Shown here: piece after piece, positions 8,801 to 15,172 of the stretch
Layout of the letters: each line of letters begins with the position of its first letter
Numbering within the stretch: position 1 is the first letter of the stretch
From: Bryobacterales bacterium
Lineage (GTDB): Bacteria; Acidobacteriota; Terriglobia; Bryobacterales; Bryobacteraceae
Length of the DNA: 15,172 nucleotides
Reading direction: 5' to 3'
NCBI GenBank assembly: GCA_025456495.1
Contig: JALOKO010000031.1
Location: 1-15,172 of the forward strand
Position numbers and translations under genes: made by a program
The notes under the pieces: model-generated
Told to the model about the DNA's origin: nothing
What the model saw: the letters and a program-made list of their open reading frames with translations, nothing else
Database searches by the model: none

Positions 8801-8993
8801 CACTGGGAACGCCCAGACGGCTCCACTGGGGATCGCGGTTATCGGTGGGCTTGCCGCGTCAACGCTGGCCGCCCTGTTGATGATTCCCTCGGTCTACGCG
8901 ATCGCTCTCGCGGGCGCATCCCGCTCCGCCACGACGATTGACCCGGATGACCCTGAGAGCGCCTACTATGATGGCGCGGTGATTGGATCCTAA
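5838..8993 (+). CDS. RND-family efflux permease (AcrB-like inner membrane pump)
   Basis: This 1051-residue protein has the normal length and duplicated layout of RND pumps. TM1 is at about 12-30, followed by the first large periplasmic loop (porter motif SRSFMPPGTVPPFV). TM2-6 lie at about 335-480, TM7 at about 521-543, then a second loop, and TM8-12 from about 872. It should be the proton-driven inner-membrane trimer that captures substrates from the periplasm or outer leaflet and passes them to the TolC-type channel. The TM4 segment reads GILVDESVIAIENIH, so the pair equivalent to AcrB D407/D408 is D400/E401. In TM10 the segment GVSVADSILL puts A939 where AcrB has K940 and adds D940 beside it. 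There is no Met cluster arguing for a CusA-like metal pump, and the VDE motif is not the usual metal-pump form. Its neighbours are the TolC-type gene before and the adaptor after. The substrate cannot be inferred. Confidence 0.95.
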   Translation: MWLIHMAMRRPITVLMAIFGVALCSILAINRMKVDIFPDLGEPVIYVAQPYGGMDPAQMEGYLVNYYEYHFLYIRGIDYVESRSVQGAALMKLRFHEGTDMATAMSETVAQVNRSRSFMPPGTVPPFVMRFDAGSVPVGYLVFSSETRTVDEISDLALFRVRPMFARLPGVSAPPPFGGTARSLVVRVDPERLRAQQLSPDDVVQAIARTNTISPSGNVRIGDVNYISPLNASVKQAVELNDVPLRQGVGPTVYLRDVGYAEDAADILTSYALVNGQRAVYIAATKRADASTLDTVRRIQAALPTFRAAVPEDIQVSFEFDQSFYVTTALRSLVREGLLGALLTGLMILIALRSLRSAFIVVMTIPIALLSAVVALWATGQSLNLMTLGGLTLAIGILVDESVIAIENIHTHLGGNKTVGRAVLEASREVVAPRLLAMLCVVAVFAPSFFMDGVARAMFVPLALAVAFSMIASYFLASTMVPILETWLHRKGAFPAQVREDKFLKRMQTAFGGLTQGLLRIRYLVAPVYVLGALAAVALIGGSLGTEIFPRVDNGLVQMRVRAPAGTRVEKTELVVRDILNACDQIAGKGNVETSIAFVGVQPSSFPVNLIFLWTGGPHEAVIRMKFREGAGVRSDAFQEALREQVAQVAPGTSISFEAADLVSQVMSFGAPTAIEVAVSGPSLPESRGYAEQIASTIAEVPGVRDAQLGELLEYPTVQVNVDRVRAAQLGVTVDAVGKALAPVTWSSRFTTPVYWADPKSGIAYQVQVELPQAQIDSLQAVEQIPVKGSSHHGVTLLGDVAKVNHGETIGEYHRFNMQRMLTVTANVTGADLGSTAKRIQDALTKLPEAPRGVVVAIRGQVAPMNLLADSLQFGLLLAIIAVFLLLAAYFQSLRVAFVVLMAVPAVLAGVAIALAVTGTTLNVQSFMGAIMAIGVSVADSILLCTFADRYRREGIPVTEAAAQGAVTRMRPILMTTIVMVAGMIPLATGNAQTAPLGIAVIGGLAASTLAALLMIPSVYAIALAGASRSATTIDPDDPESAYYDGAVIGS

Positions 8994-8998
8994 CCCAT

Positions 8999-9004
8999 GG
9001 AGAG
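8999..9004 (+). promoter_or_regulatory. Ribosome binding site deciding the adaptor start
   Basis: GGAGAG lies 7 bases before the ATG at 9012. The earlier in-frame ATG at 8997 has no such site and overlaps this one, so 9012 is preferred. Confidence 0.6.
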
Positions 9005-9011
9005 AACGTTT

Positions 9012-10163
9012 ATGGTTGCATACGTATCCGCGCCCGGCACGCCGAATTGGCTGAGACCCATGGCCGCCGCGCTGCCGCCCATGATCCTGCTGGCGCTTCT
9101 CTGCGTGGGAGTGCTGCGCACGCATGCGCAGGAGATTTCTGCTGACCTGATTGCTGTGGAGCAGCGCGCCCCCGGCCGGAAGAACATGCTACCTGGAGAA
9201 CTGCGCGCCTTCCAGCAAGTGGACGTATACGCACGCACAAACGGCTTCGTGCAAGAGGTGATGGTGGACAGGGGCAGCGTCGTACAGGCTGGTCAGATTC
9301 TGGCGCGGATGAGCGCCCCTGACCTGATCGCCCGGCGATTGGAGGCAGAGGCGCGCATCCCCGCGGCGGAGGCTCAGCGCGCCGAAGCGGAAGCGCGTTT
9401 GGCCGCGGCGCAAAGCACCTTCTCTCGATTGCAGGAAGCCGCCAAGACGCCGGGAGTTGTCGCTGAGAACGACGTCATCCTCGCCGGTAAAGCGGTGGAT
9501 TCCACCCGTGCCCAGTCAGAGGCGATGGCCAAAGCCGTGGACGCCATGCGGGCCTCTGTGGAGGCCATCCGCGCCCTGGAAGAGTTCCTGTTGGTGAAGG
9601 CCCCGTTCGCCGGTGTGGTGACTGAGCGCATGGCCCATCCGGGTGCACTGGCCGGTCCCGAAGGGGCAGGCGGCGCCCCGCTGTTTCATCTTCGCGAGAC
9701 CCATCGACTGCGGTTGGTTGCTGCTGTCCCCGAGGCGATGTTGCGAAGCGTGCGAACCGGCGCCAAGCTTTCCTTTACGGTTGCTTCCCACCCCGGTCAA
9801 CACTTCACGGGAACGGTTGCGCGCCCAGCCTACGCAGTGGATCCCCAGACGCGCACGATGCCGGTGGAACTGGATGTTGCGAATGCTTCGCGACAACTGG
9901 CCCCGGGAATGTACGCTGAGGTGGAATGGCCGGTGGCGCGTGATGGCAACAGCCTGTTCGTGCCGCCCTCCGCGGTCAAGAGCACCACGCAATCCACCTT
10001 TGTTGTGCGCGTCGCCAATGGCAAGGCCGAATGGGTGCCTGTTAAGCGCGGCGCTCTGGACGGCGACATGCTGGAGGTGATGGGGAACCTCAGCCCGGGC
10101 GACATGGTCTTGAAGCGGGCCACGGATGAGGTGCGTCCGGGCACCCCGGTGAAGGCGCGCTAA
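9012..10163 (+). CDS. RND efflux periplasmic adaptor (HlyD/AcrA-type membrane fusion protein)
   Basis: This is a 383-residue protein from the ATG at 9012; the ATG at 8997 would add five residues. The N-terminus has a hydrophobic signal (PPMILLALLCVGVLRTHA, likely cleavage before QE) and no lipobox, so it is probably not lipid-anchored like AcrA. The domain order is classical: a first lipoyl half (about 68-100, ARTNGFVQEVMVDRGSVVQAG), an Ala/Glu-rich coiled-coil hairpin (about 106-190), the second lipoyl half (APFAGVVTERMAHPGALA), a beta-barrel (about 229-305, with PAYAVDPQTRTMPVELDV) and a membrane-proximal domain with the LFVPPSAV segment. It should bridge the permease and the TolC-type channel. 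The permease stop is 18 bases upstream, giving the order TolC, RND, adaptor, with the adaptor last. The gene ends 9 bases from the convergent M20 gene, so no separate terminator is visible. Confidence 0.93.
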   Translation: MVAYVSAPGTPNWLRPMAAALPPMILLALLCVGVLRTHAQEISADLIAVEQRAPGRKNMLPGELRAFQQVDVYARTNGFVQEVMVDRGSVVQAGQILARMSAPDLIARRLEAEARIPAAEAQRAEAEARLAAAQSTFSRLQEAAKTPGVVAENDVILAGKAVDSTRAQSEAMAKAVDAMRASVEAIRALEEFLLVKAPFAGVVTERMAHPGALAGPEGAGGAPLFHLRETHRLRLVAAVPEAMLRSVRTGAKLSFTVASHPGQHFTGTVARPAYAVDPQTRTMPVELDVANASRQLAPGMYAEVEWPVARDGNSLFVPPSAVKSTTQSTFVVRVANGKAEWVPVKRGALDGDMLEVMGNLSPGDMVLKRATDEVRPGTPVKAR

Positions 10164-10172
10164 AGGGCCCGG

Positions 10173-11618
10173 TTACTGGCTGGCCGCAACGTCCATCAGC
10201 ACGTTGTAGATCATGCGGGTTCCTGACTCCAACGACTCCACGGGCACGCGTTCATCATTGCCATGCATCCGCATCAGGTCTGTGTCCGTGATGGGGTACG
10301 GATAAATCCCGTAAACGGGCACATCACGCACGCGCCACGCGATGCTGTCGGTGCCGGCATTGAACAGGTAAGGGGTGACTTCCGCTTCGGGATAGGTTTC
10401 CTTCGCGCGCTTCACCAGACTCTGATAGAGCGTAGTGTCCTCGCCGGATGGCCGCATGGACATCGTACGCTGCCGCCGCTGTTCCATTTCCTGCGGAGAC
10501 AAATTCACGAAACCGGCGTAGCCCACCTCAATGCCTTCGCCAGCCACTACCTTGGCGATCTCCATGCGAAGTTCTTCCGGATCGGTTCCGGGGATCAAAC
10601 GGAAGTTCACCGTTGCCGTCGCCGAACCCGGAATCACATTGCCGCGAAAGCCCGCGTTCAGAAAGACAGGCGCGATGGTATTGCGGATCAAGGCATGGAA
10701 CAGCGGGCTATGCTTACCGATGGCCTCATCGGCGGCCGTAATCTTCACCGGATCGTTGCTGCTGGCGATGTTCTGGTAGTGTTCGCTCATGGGTGCGGGC
10801 GACACCTTGGCGAGAGTCGCGAAGAACTTGCGGGTACTGGGAATCAGAAAGGGCTTCGTCTGGTAATCCGCCAGCTTGGCCATGGCCTTTGACAAACGGA
10901 AGATGGCATTGTCCTCCAGGGGCATCGATGAGTGTGTGGAGGTTCCGCGTGCGGTAATCAGCAATGAGACTGAGGACTTGTCCGCCGTGGAGATACTGAC
11001 GTAGTCCACGTTCCCTTCGTCATTCTTGAGAATCCAACCGCCCTCATTCAACGAGAACTCGCAATCGATCTTGTCCCAGTGATCTTGTGCCAGCCAGGTG
11101 GTGTTGTACTTCCCGCCTTCTTCATCGGCCTCCACCAGCAAGATGACATCGCGGTCCAGTGGCACCTGATTCTCTGCCAGCATCATGACGGCACGGGTGA
11201 ACACTGCCACACCGCCCTTGAAGTCGATGGCTCCGCGACCATAGAGATAGCCATCCTTCACCGCACCGGCGAACGGATCGATGGTCCACTTCTCGCGCTC
11301 AACGCCCACCACATCCGCATGTGCCGCAAGCAGGACAGGGCGCTTCGTCCCGTTGCCCTTGAGGCGCGCGATCAAGTGGGCCTTGCCTTCCTCCGGGGTG
11401 GGTACGATGTCGATGTGGAAGCCCAGCGGGCGCAGCTTCGCGGCAAGCATCTCTGCCAGCGCGGCCTCCCTGCCCGGTGGGTTGGAGGTGTCCACAGCAA
11501 TCACTTCCCGCAGCAACTGCGCGGTGGGAGGAAGTGGCGCGGTCTGCCCCACCAGCCAGCAGCAGCCAAGCGCCATCAGGCACACGATGCGTCTTGGCCT
11601 CCACGTACGAATGTTCAT
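10173..11618 (-). CDS. Exported M20-family zinc metallohydrolase (ArgE/DapE/carboxypeptidase type)
   Basis: The protein has 481 residues from the ATG at 11618. Another ATG three codons earlier (11627) abuts the Shine-Dalgarno directly and is less likely. The hydrophobic N-terminus (RRIVCLMALGCCWLVGQ) is a signal peptide or anchor; its lipobox match is poor. M20 metal and catalytic motifs are complete: AHADVVG (H100, D102), GRGAIDFKGG (bridging D132), VEADEEGG (catalytic E166 and metal E167) and HGNDERVP (H452). The STHSSMP segment begins the inserted dimerisation domain. Family members hydrolyse amide bonds of N-acylated amino acids or dipeptides. The precise substrate cannot be read; a secreted peptidase or N-acyl-amino-acid amidase (PM20D1/CPG2-like) fits better than cytoplasmic ArgE or DapE because of the signal. 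It lies 33 bases after the FN3 lipoprotein gene and is probably the last gene of the hslV operon. Confidence 0.9.
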   Translation of the reverse strand: MNIRTWRPRRIVCLMALGCCWLVGQTAPLPPTAQLLREVIAVDTSNPPGREAALAEMLAAKLRPLGFHIDIVPTPEEGKAHLIARLKGNGTKRPVLLAAHADVVGVEREKWTIDPFAGAVKDGYLYGRGAIDFKGGVAVFTRAVMMLAENQVPLDRDVILLVEADEEGGKYNTTWLAQDHWDKIDCEFSLNEGGWILKNDEGNVDYVSISTADKSSVSLLITARGTSTHSSMPLEDNAIFRLSKAMAKLADYQTKPFLIPSTRKFFATLAKVSPAPMSEHYQNIASSNDPVKITAADEAIGKHSPLFHALIRNTIAPVFLNAGFRGNVIPGSATATVNFRLIPGTDPEELRMEIAKVVAGEGIEVGYAGFVNLSPQEMEQRRQRTMSMRPSGEDTTLYQSLVKRAKETYPEAEVTPYLFNAGTDSIAWRVRDVPVYGIYPYPITDTDLMRMHGNDERVPVESLESGTRMIYNVLMDVAASQ

Positions 11619-11627
11619 TGATGTCAT

Positions 11628-11634
11628 CCTCTCC
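11628..11634 (-). promoter_or_regulatory. Ribosome binding site deciding the M20 gene start
   Basis: Read on the minus strand, GGAGAGG sits 9 bases before the ATG at 11618 and directly touches the ATG at 11627. Spacing favours 11618. Confidence 0.6.
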
Positions 11635-11651
11635 GTTGTACAGCGCCCCGG

Positions 11652-12686
11652 TTATGGCAACGTCACTTCCACAGGCTCACACGGCGCACTGGCGTTGTCG
11701 AGCATATCGACGGCAACAATCCGAAACCGCAACCGCCGACCGGCAGGGGCGGAACTGTCGCTGAAGGTGCTGCCGGTAACCAGACCGCCGACGGGCAGGA
11801 AGTCCCCGTCCTCCACCGAACGAAAGACGCGATAACCCGCAAAGTCAGGTTCCGCATTGCGTGTCCATGAGAGCTCGACGCTACTTGAGCCCGCGATGGC
11901 CGCAAGATCAACGGGGACTGCGGGCGGGAAGGTGTCCACAGGGATCAGGTTCACTGCCTGGCTGAAGGGGCTGAGAGCCAGACGATCGTCCCCATCGAAA
12001 CGGGTGCGCAGTCGATAGGAATGGGGCTCGCCGAAGCGCGCATCCTGGTCGATGTAGGGGCTATCCGATGCTTCGCCCACCAAGCGGAAATCCGCCTCGG
12101 CCCCCTGCCGACGCCACACCTCCACCACCTTTCCACTCGGCGCCGCTTCAACGGTTGTCCAGGAGAGGCGCACTCCATCCGTGGTTGCCGCCAAGGAGAC
12201 ATCAACAAGCGGAAGCTGAGGGGGTTGCACCCGCAGGGCCACCGGCGCACTCCACGCGGAAAATCTTCCTTTGCGACCCGAAATACGAATGCGAAAGAGC
12301 ACCCGTTTGTCAGCGAGTCCATCCACAGGGATGCGCGCCGACGCAGCGCCATCGTTCGGTTCGGCGGGGAAGCGCAAGGCCTCGCGTTCCCATGCTTGTT
12401 CATCCCAGGGCCGGTTGTCCCAGACGGCGCCGCGCAGGTCCACCTCCGGGATGCGTTCCAGCGCAAGGTCCTCCGTGCTGCGCGTGGGCAGCGTACATCG
12501 GGCCAGCACCAGCGCCCCTTCCTGCATGACGCTGAGATCTTCCACGGGCAAGGGGATGTACAGCGCGGGAGGCAGCGTGTCGCCAACATACCCACAGGAG
12601 AGCAGGCCCAGCAGGCACATGAATGCGGCCACGTACGGGAGTCGACGGCTCCCCGTGATGCTGTGTCCCTGGTTGCCATTGTGCAT
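11652..12686 (-). CDS. Fibronectin type III repeat lipoprotein
   Basis: This is a 344-residue protein. After a short basic start comes a hydrophobic core and a lipobox, LLSC, with the acylated cysteine at C31 followed by GYVGDTLPP. This indicates a lipoprotein in the periplasm or outer membrane. The rest reads as three beta-sandwich units of about 90-105 residues: roughly 45-155, 158-250 and 253-344. The last two are good fibronectin-III matches (VRLSWTTVEAAPSGKVVEVWR, then YRLRTRF; VELSWTRNAEPDFAGYRVFRS, then LRFRIVAVD). The first unit is more divergent. FN3 units usually mediate binding rather than catalysis. The gene starts 27 bases after the hslU stop with only a weak ribosome site, and precedes the M20 gene, so it appears to belong to the hslVU transcript. 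Its function is unknown; the lipoprotein and FN3 assignments are solid. Confidence 0.87.
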   Translation of the reverse strand: MHNGNQGHSITGSRRLPYVAAFMCLLGLLSCGYVGDTLPPALYIPLPVEDLSVMQEGALVLARCTLPTRSTEDLALERIPEVDLRGAVWDNRPWDEQAWEREALRFPAEPNDGAASARIPVDGLADKRVLFRIRISGRKGRFSAWSAPVALRVQPPQLPLVDVSLAATTDGVRLSWTTVEAAPSGKVVEVWRRQGAEADFRLVGEASDSPYIDQDARFGEPHSYRLRTRFDGDDRLALSPFSQAVNLIPVDTFPPAVPVDLAAIAGSSSVELSWTRNAEPDFAGYRVFRSVEDGDFLPVGGLVTGSTFSDSSAPAGRRLRFRIVAVDMLDNASAPCEPVEVTLP

Positions 12687-12713
12687 GCTGGTTTCCCGTC
12701 ACCGCTTGCAAGG

Positions 12714-14072
12714 CTACAGGATATAGCGGCTCAGGTCCTCGTCCTTCACGATGCTTGCCAGCCGCTGGTGAATATACTCTGGCGTGACCTTGAAGACCTT
12801 GTCCTTCATATCTGGCGCGTCGAAGGAAACGTCCTCCAGCACCTTCTCCAGAATGGTATGCAGGCGCCGGGCGCCAATGTTTTCGGTGGTCTGATTCAGC
12901 TTCGTCGCGTAGCGGGCAATCTCCACCAGGGCCTCTTCAGTGAAGCTAAGCTGTACGCCTTCGGTATCCAACAAGGCCACGTATTGCTTGGTGAGCGCGT
13001 TCTTCGGTTCCTGCAGAATGCGAATGAAGTCGGCCTCGGTCAAGGACTGCAACTCCACGCGAATGGGGAAGCGACCCTGCAATTCCGGGATCAGGTCACT
13101 GGGCTTGGAAACGTGGAAGGCGCCCGCAGCGATGAACAGAACATGGTCAGTGCGCACGAAACCGTAGCGGGTGTTCACCGTGGTGCCTTCCACGATGGGA
13201 AGGATGTCCCGTTGTACGCCTTCACGGCTGACGTCCGGCCCGTGGCCCCCTTCTCTACCGGCGATCTTGTCCATCTCATCCAGGAAGATGATGCCGCTTC
13301 GTTCCACCCGCTCGATGGCCGTGCGCGTGACCTGATCCATGTCGATGAGCTTCTGCTCCTCTTCCTGCACCAGGTAGTCGAAGGCTTCCACGACGGGCAT
13401 CTTCCGCTTCCGTGTGCGTTGTCCGAAGAGATTGGGAAGGAAGTCCTTCAGGTTGATGTCCATCTCTTCCACGCCCATGTTGGTGGCGATTTCGAAGGAG
13501 GCATTGCGGTCGCGCACATCCAGCTCAACCATCCGGTCATCCAGCTTGCCGGAGCGCAGCATCTGGCGCATCTTCTCTCGGGTTTGCGCGTAGCTCTCCA
13601 CCTCCTCAGTAGGAGGCGGAACCAGAATGTCCAACAACCGCTCTTCGGCATTGGCCTCGGCGCGGTCCGCCACCTCCTCCAGTCGTTCCTCGCGCACCAG
13701 ATCGATGGCAGTCTCCACCAAGTCGCGGACCATCGACTCCACGTCACGGCCCACATAGCCCACCTCAGTGAACTTGCTTGCCTCCACCTTCAGAAAGGGA
13801 GAGCTGGAGAGCTTGGCCAGGCGCCGTGCGATCTCGGTCTTGCCAACGCCGGTTGGTCCGATCATGAGGATGTTCTTGGGAATCACCTCATCAGCCATGT
13901 CCGCTTCCAGCCTTTGTCTGCGGATGCGATTGCGCAGCGCGATGGCGACGGCGCGCTTGGCGTCGTTCTGCCCGATGACGTACTTGTCCAGCTCCGCCAC
14001 AATCTGGCGAGGAGTAAGCTCATCCAGCAACGGAGTGGAATCCGGCCCTTGTGGCGGCAGGTAGATGACCAT
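12714..14072 (-). CDS. hslU: ATP-dependent protease ATPase subunit HslU
   Basis: This 452-residue AAA+ unfoldase feeds substrates to HslV in the cytoplasm. It has the early TPRQIVAELDKYVIGQ segment, Walker A GPTGVGKT (K78), pore loop GYVG (105-108), an I-domain at about 110-240 rich in Glu/Arg, Walker B IIFLDEMD (D265, E266), an arginine-finger region LQGRFPIRVEL (R334), sensor-2 GARRL (400-404), and the C-terminal DEDLSRYIL tail that docks into HslV and activates it. Length and motif order match the family (E. coli HslU is 443 residues). The start ATG follows the hslV stop by 2 bases, and a GAGGAG inside the hslV end serves as ribosome site. It is probably part of one heat- or stress-linked transcript with hslV, but no sigma-32-like promoter was identifiable. 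Confidence 0.97.
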   Translation of the reverse strand: MVIYLPPQGPDSTPLLDELTPRQIVAELDKYVIGQNDAKRAVAIALRNRIRRQRLEADMADEVIPKNILMIGPTGVGKTEIARRLAKLSSSPFLKVEASKFTEVGYVGRDVESMVRDLVETAIDLVREERLEEVADRAEANAEERLLDILVPPPTEEVESYAQTREKMRQMLRSGKLDDRMVELDVRDRNASFEIATNMGVEEMDINLKDFLPNLFGQRTRKRKMPVVEAFDYLVQEEEQKLIDMDQVTRTAIERVERSGIIFLDEMDKIAGREGGHGPDVSREGVQRDILPIVEGTTVNTRYGFVRTDHVLFIAAGAFHVSKPSDLIPELQGRFPIRVELQSLTEADFIRILQEPKNALTKQYVALLDTEGVQLSFTEEALVEIARYATKLNQTTENIGARRLHTILEKVLEDVSFDAPDMKDKVFKVTPEYIHQRLASIVKDEDLSRYIL

Positions 14073-14074
14073 GG

Positions 14075-14602
14075 CTATTCCAACTCCTCAAACACAATGT
14101 TGTGGTTGGTGTAAATGCAAATGTCGGCCGCAATGGTCATGGCGGTCTCGGCAATCTTGCGCGCGTCATAGCTGGTGTTCTCCAGCAGGGCGCGCGCGGC
14201 GGCAACGGCAAAGGGTCCGCCGCTGCCGATGGCGGCAACGCCTTTGTCGGGTTCAATCACATCACCCTGGCCACTCAACAGGAAGGTCTTGTCCTTGTCG
14301 GCCACCAGCAGCATGGCTTCCAGATGACGCAGCACCTTGTCGGTACGCCAGTCCTTCGTCAGTTCGACGGCGGCGCGGGCCAAGTTTCCGTTGTGCTGTT
14401 CCAGCTTGGTCTCAAATCGTGCAAAGAGGGAAAAGGCGTCGGCGGTGGAGCCTGCAAATCCAGAAACGATACGGTTGTTGTACAGACGACGCAACTTATT
14501 GGTTGAGGCCTTAATCACTTCATGGCCCAGAGTCACCTGGCCGTCGCCTGCCATCACCACTTTGTTGTCCTTGCGGACACACAGGATGGTGGTGGCCTTC
14601 AT
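14075..14602 (-). CDS. hslV: ATP-dependent protease proteolytic subunit HslV
   Basis: This is a 175-residue N-terminal-nucleophile peptidase of the proteasome-beta type that forms the chamber of the HslUV protease. I chose the ATG at 14602, giving MKATTILCV, over the longer GTG start at 14650, because HslV proteins begin with an exposed threonine within a few residues. Here the nucleophile should be T4 after removal of MKA. Conserved segments follow: VVMAGDGQVTLG, NKLRRLYNNRIVSGFAGSTADAF, WRTDKVLRHLEAMLLVAD, the AIGSGG loop, and the end AADICIYTNHNIVFEEL. The three-residue leader differs from the usual Met-Thr start and resembles the short propeptide forms found in some other phyla. No strong ribosome site precedes either start. 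hslU follows after 2 bases. Confidence 0.95.
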   Translation of the reverse strand: MKATTILCVRKDNKVVMAGDGQVTLGHEVIKASTNKLRRLYNNRIVSGFAGSTADAFSLFARFETKLEQHNGNLARAAVELTKDWRTDKVLRHLEAMLLVADKDKTFLLSGQGDVIEPDKGVAAIGSGGPFAVAAARALLENTSYDARKIAETAMTIAADICIYTNHNIVFEELE

Positions 14603-14667
14603 GGGTGGATATGTCACAGCCCCTATTCTCTCATACAGGGTCTGAATCACCCTGCGTCTACGGGGCC

Positions 14668-14679
14668 GTGGGCGCCCAC
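14668..14679. repeat. 12-bp perfect palindrome in the hslV/phosphatase divergent region
   Basis: GTGGGCGCCCAC is an exact palindrome in the 142-base region shared by hslV (leftward) and the metallophosphatase gene (rightward). A second, imperfectly spaced inverted repeat (AGCGC and GCGCT around 14684-14699) and two GACACT copies (14704, 14721) follow. These may be operator or promoter elements, but GC-rich sequence makes such palindromes common by chance. I could not assign -35/-10 boxes with confidence for either gene. Confidence 0.3.
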
Positions 14680-14744
14680 CACAAGCGCTCGCGCGCGCTG
14701 TGAGACACTTTCCCTAGCGGGACACTCCCTCGCAGTTATTCGCC

Positions 14745-15172
14745 ATGCGTCTCCACACACGTCGTCGCTTCCTTGCCACTGCTGCCGCGCTTCCCCATGT
14801 GCTTGGGGCTCAGGAAAACGTGCGTGGAGCGGACGAAACGCAGTCCACTCGCAGCCTCACCATCCTGCACACCAACGACATTCACGCGCAGTTTCTGCCC
14901 CGTAGTGACGGCAGTGGAGGCCTGGCCTATCTGGCTTCGGCCATCCAACAGGAACGGGCGAAGTCCCCGCACACGCTGTACCTGGATGCCGGTGACTTTG
15001 TGCAGGGAACTGCGGTGAGCACACTCTACGAAGGCGTGCCTGTGTATGAGGTGATGAACCTGTTGCAACCGGATGCCGTGGCCATGGGCAACCACGAATT
15101 CGACTACGGTTGGCGGCGAGTCTATGACTTCCTCACGTATGCACGCTATCCGCTGTTCTGCGCGAATCTCGT
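14745..15172 (+). CDS. Tat-exported 5'-nucleotidase / metallophosphatase, 3' end cut by window end
   Basis: The frame is open to the window end; 142 codons are visible. The N-terminus is a twin-arginine signal (MRLHTRRRFLATAAALP), with a likely cleavage near LGAQ, which also supports the ATG at 14745. No clear Shine-Dalgarno precedes it. The metallophosphatase motifs of the UshA/CpdB family are present: ILHTNDIHAQ (D45, H47), LDAGDFVQGT (D84) and AMGNHEFDYG (N116, H117). The family hydrolyses extracellular nucleotides or 2',3'-cyclic nucleotides in the periplasm and normally has a C-terminal substrate-binding domain, which would lie beyond this window. Full-length members are usually around 500-600 residues. 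Nucleotide specificity cannot be told from this part. It is divergent from hslV, 142 bases away, and is probably unrelated to it in function. Confidence 0.9.
   Translation, partial: MRLHTRRRFLATAAALPHVLGAQENVRGADETQSTRSLTILHTNDIHAQFLPRSDGSGGLAYLASAIQQERAKSPHTLYLDAGDFVQGTAVSTLYEGVPVYEVMNLLQPDAVAMGNHEFDYGWRRVYDFLTYARYPLFCANL

Noticed and set aside
5838..8993. Reading the RND permease as a CusA/CzcA heavy-metal pump
   Set aside because: No methionine cluster or metal-pump TM4 signature is visible, and there are no metal-handling neighbours.
12021..14114. 697-codon open frame on the plus strand opposite hslU and the FN3 lipoprotein gene
   Set aside because: It is codon-aligned with the two minus-strand genes, which share a frame. 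In that register stops arise only from rare TTA, CTA and TCA codons in the sense genes. The translation has no recognisable domain, while hslU is unmistakable.
14603..14650. GTG start giving 16 extra residues on HslV
   Set aside because: It would put the catalytic threonine 19 residues from the start, and no good ribosome site supports it.

Overview
The window is GC-rich, tightly packed bacterial chromosome. The gene content points to an acidobacterium, most likely of the Bryobacterales/Solibacter type. That placement is an inference from three things: exported TPR proteins coupled to a CRTAC (FG-GAP plus ASPIC/UnbV) protein, a PadR-controlled RND efflux operon, and an hslVU pair followed by a fibronectin-III lipoprotein. 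No rRNA or other phylogenetic marker is present to confirm it. I see no tRNA, CRISPR array, insertion sequence or phage gene. No stretch longer than about 150 bases lacks a gene.

Layout: (A) Positions 2-3878, plus strand: two exported or probably exported tetratricopeptide proteins and a Tat-type CRTAC protein, joined by GTGA and ATGA stop/start overlaps. The first gene is cut by the window start. (B) Positions 3879-3987: a short control region with a small stem-loop and three GATATC elements spaced exactly 13 bp apart, two of which form a perfect 9-3-9 inverted repeat. It lies directly in front of a padR gene. (C) Positions 3988-10163, plus strand: padR, a TolC-type outer-membrane factor, an RND permease and a periplasmic adaptor. 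Together these make a complete tripartite efflux pump with its probable repressor. (D) Positions 14602-10173, minus strand: hslV, hslU, an FN3-repeat lipoprotein and an exported M20-family metallohydrolase, closely spaced and probably one transcript. It converges on the pump operon with only 9 bp between the stop codons. (E) From 14745 to the window end, plus strand: the 5' part of a Tat-exported 5'-nucleotidase/2',3'-cyclic phosphodiesterase-type metallophosphatase. It is divergent from hslV and runs off the window.

How the genes work together: in block C the PadR protein probably binds the GATATC cluster and releases it when it meets a ligand, inducing TolC, RND and adaptor together. The pump substrate cannot be read from the sequence. 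Block D couples cytoplasmic ATP-dependent proteolysis (HslUV) to two envelope or exported proteins of unknown relation to it. Block A looks like a secreted protein-interaction module of unknown role.

The points most worth a second look are the PadR operator geometry, the non-canonical TM4/TM10 charged residues of the RND permease, the coupled TPR-TPR-CRTAC operon, and the conserved-looking but unexplained hslVU-FN3-M20 arrangement. I did not find a clearly new defence or mobile system.
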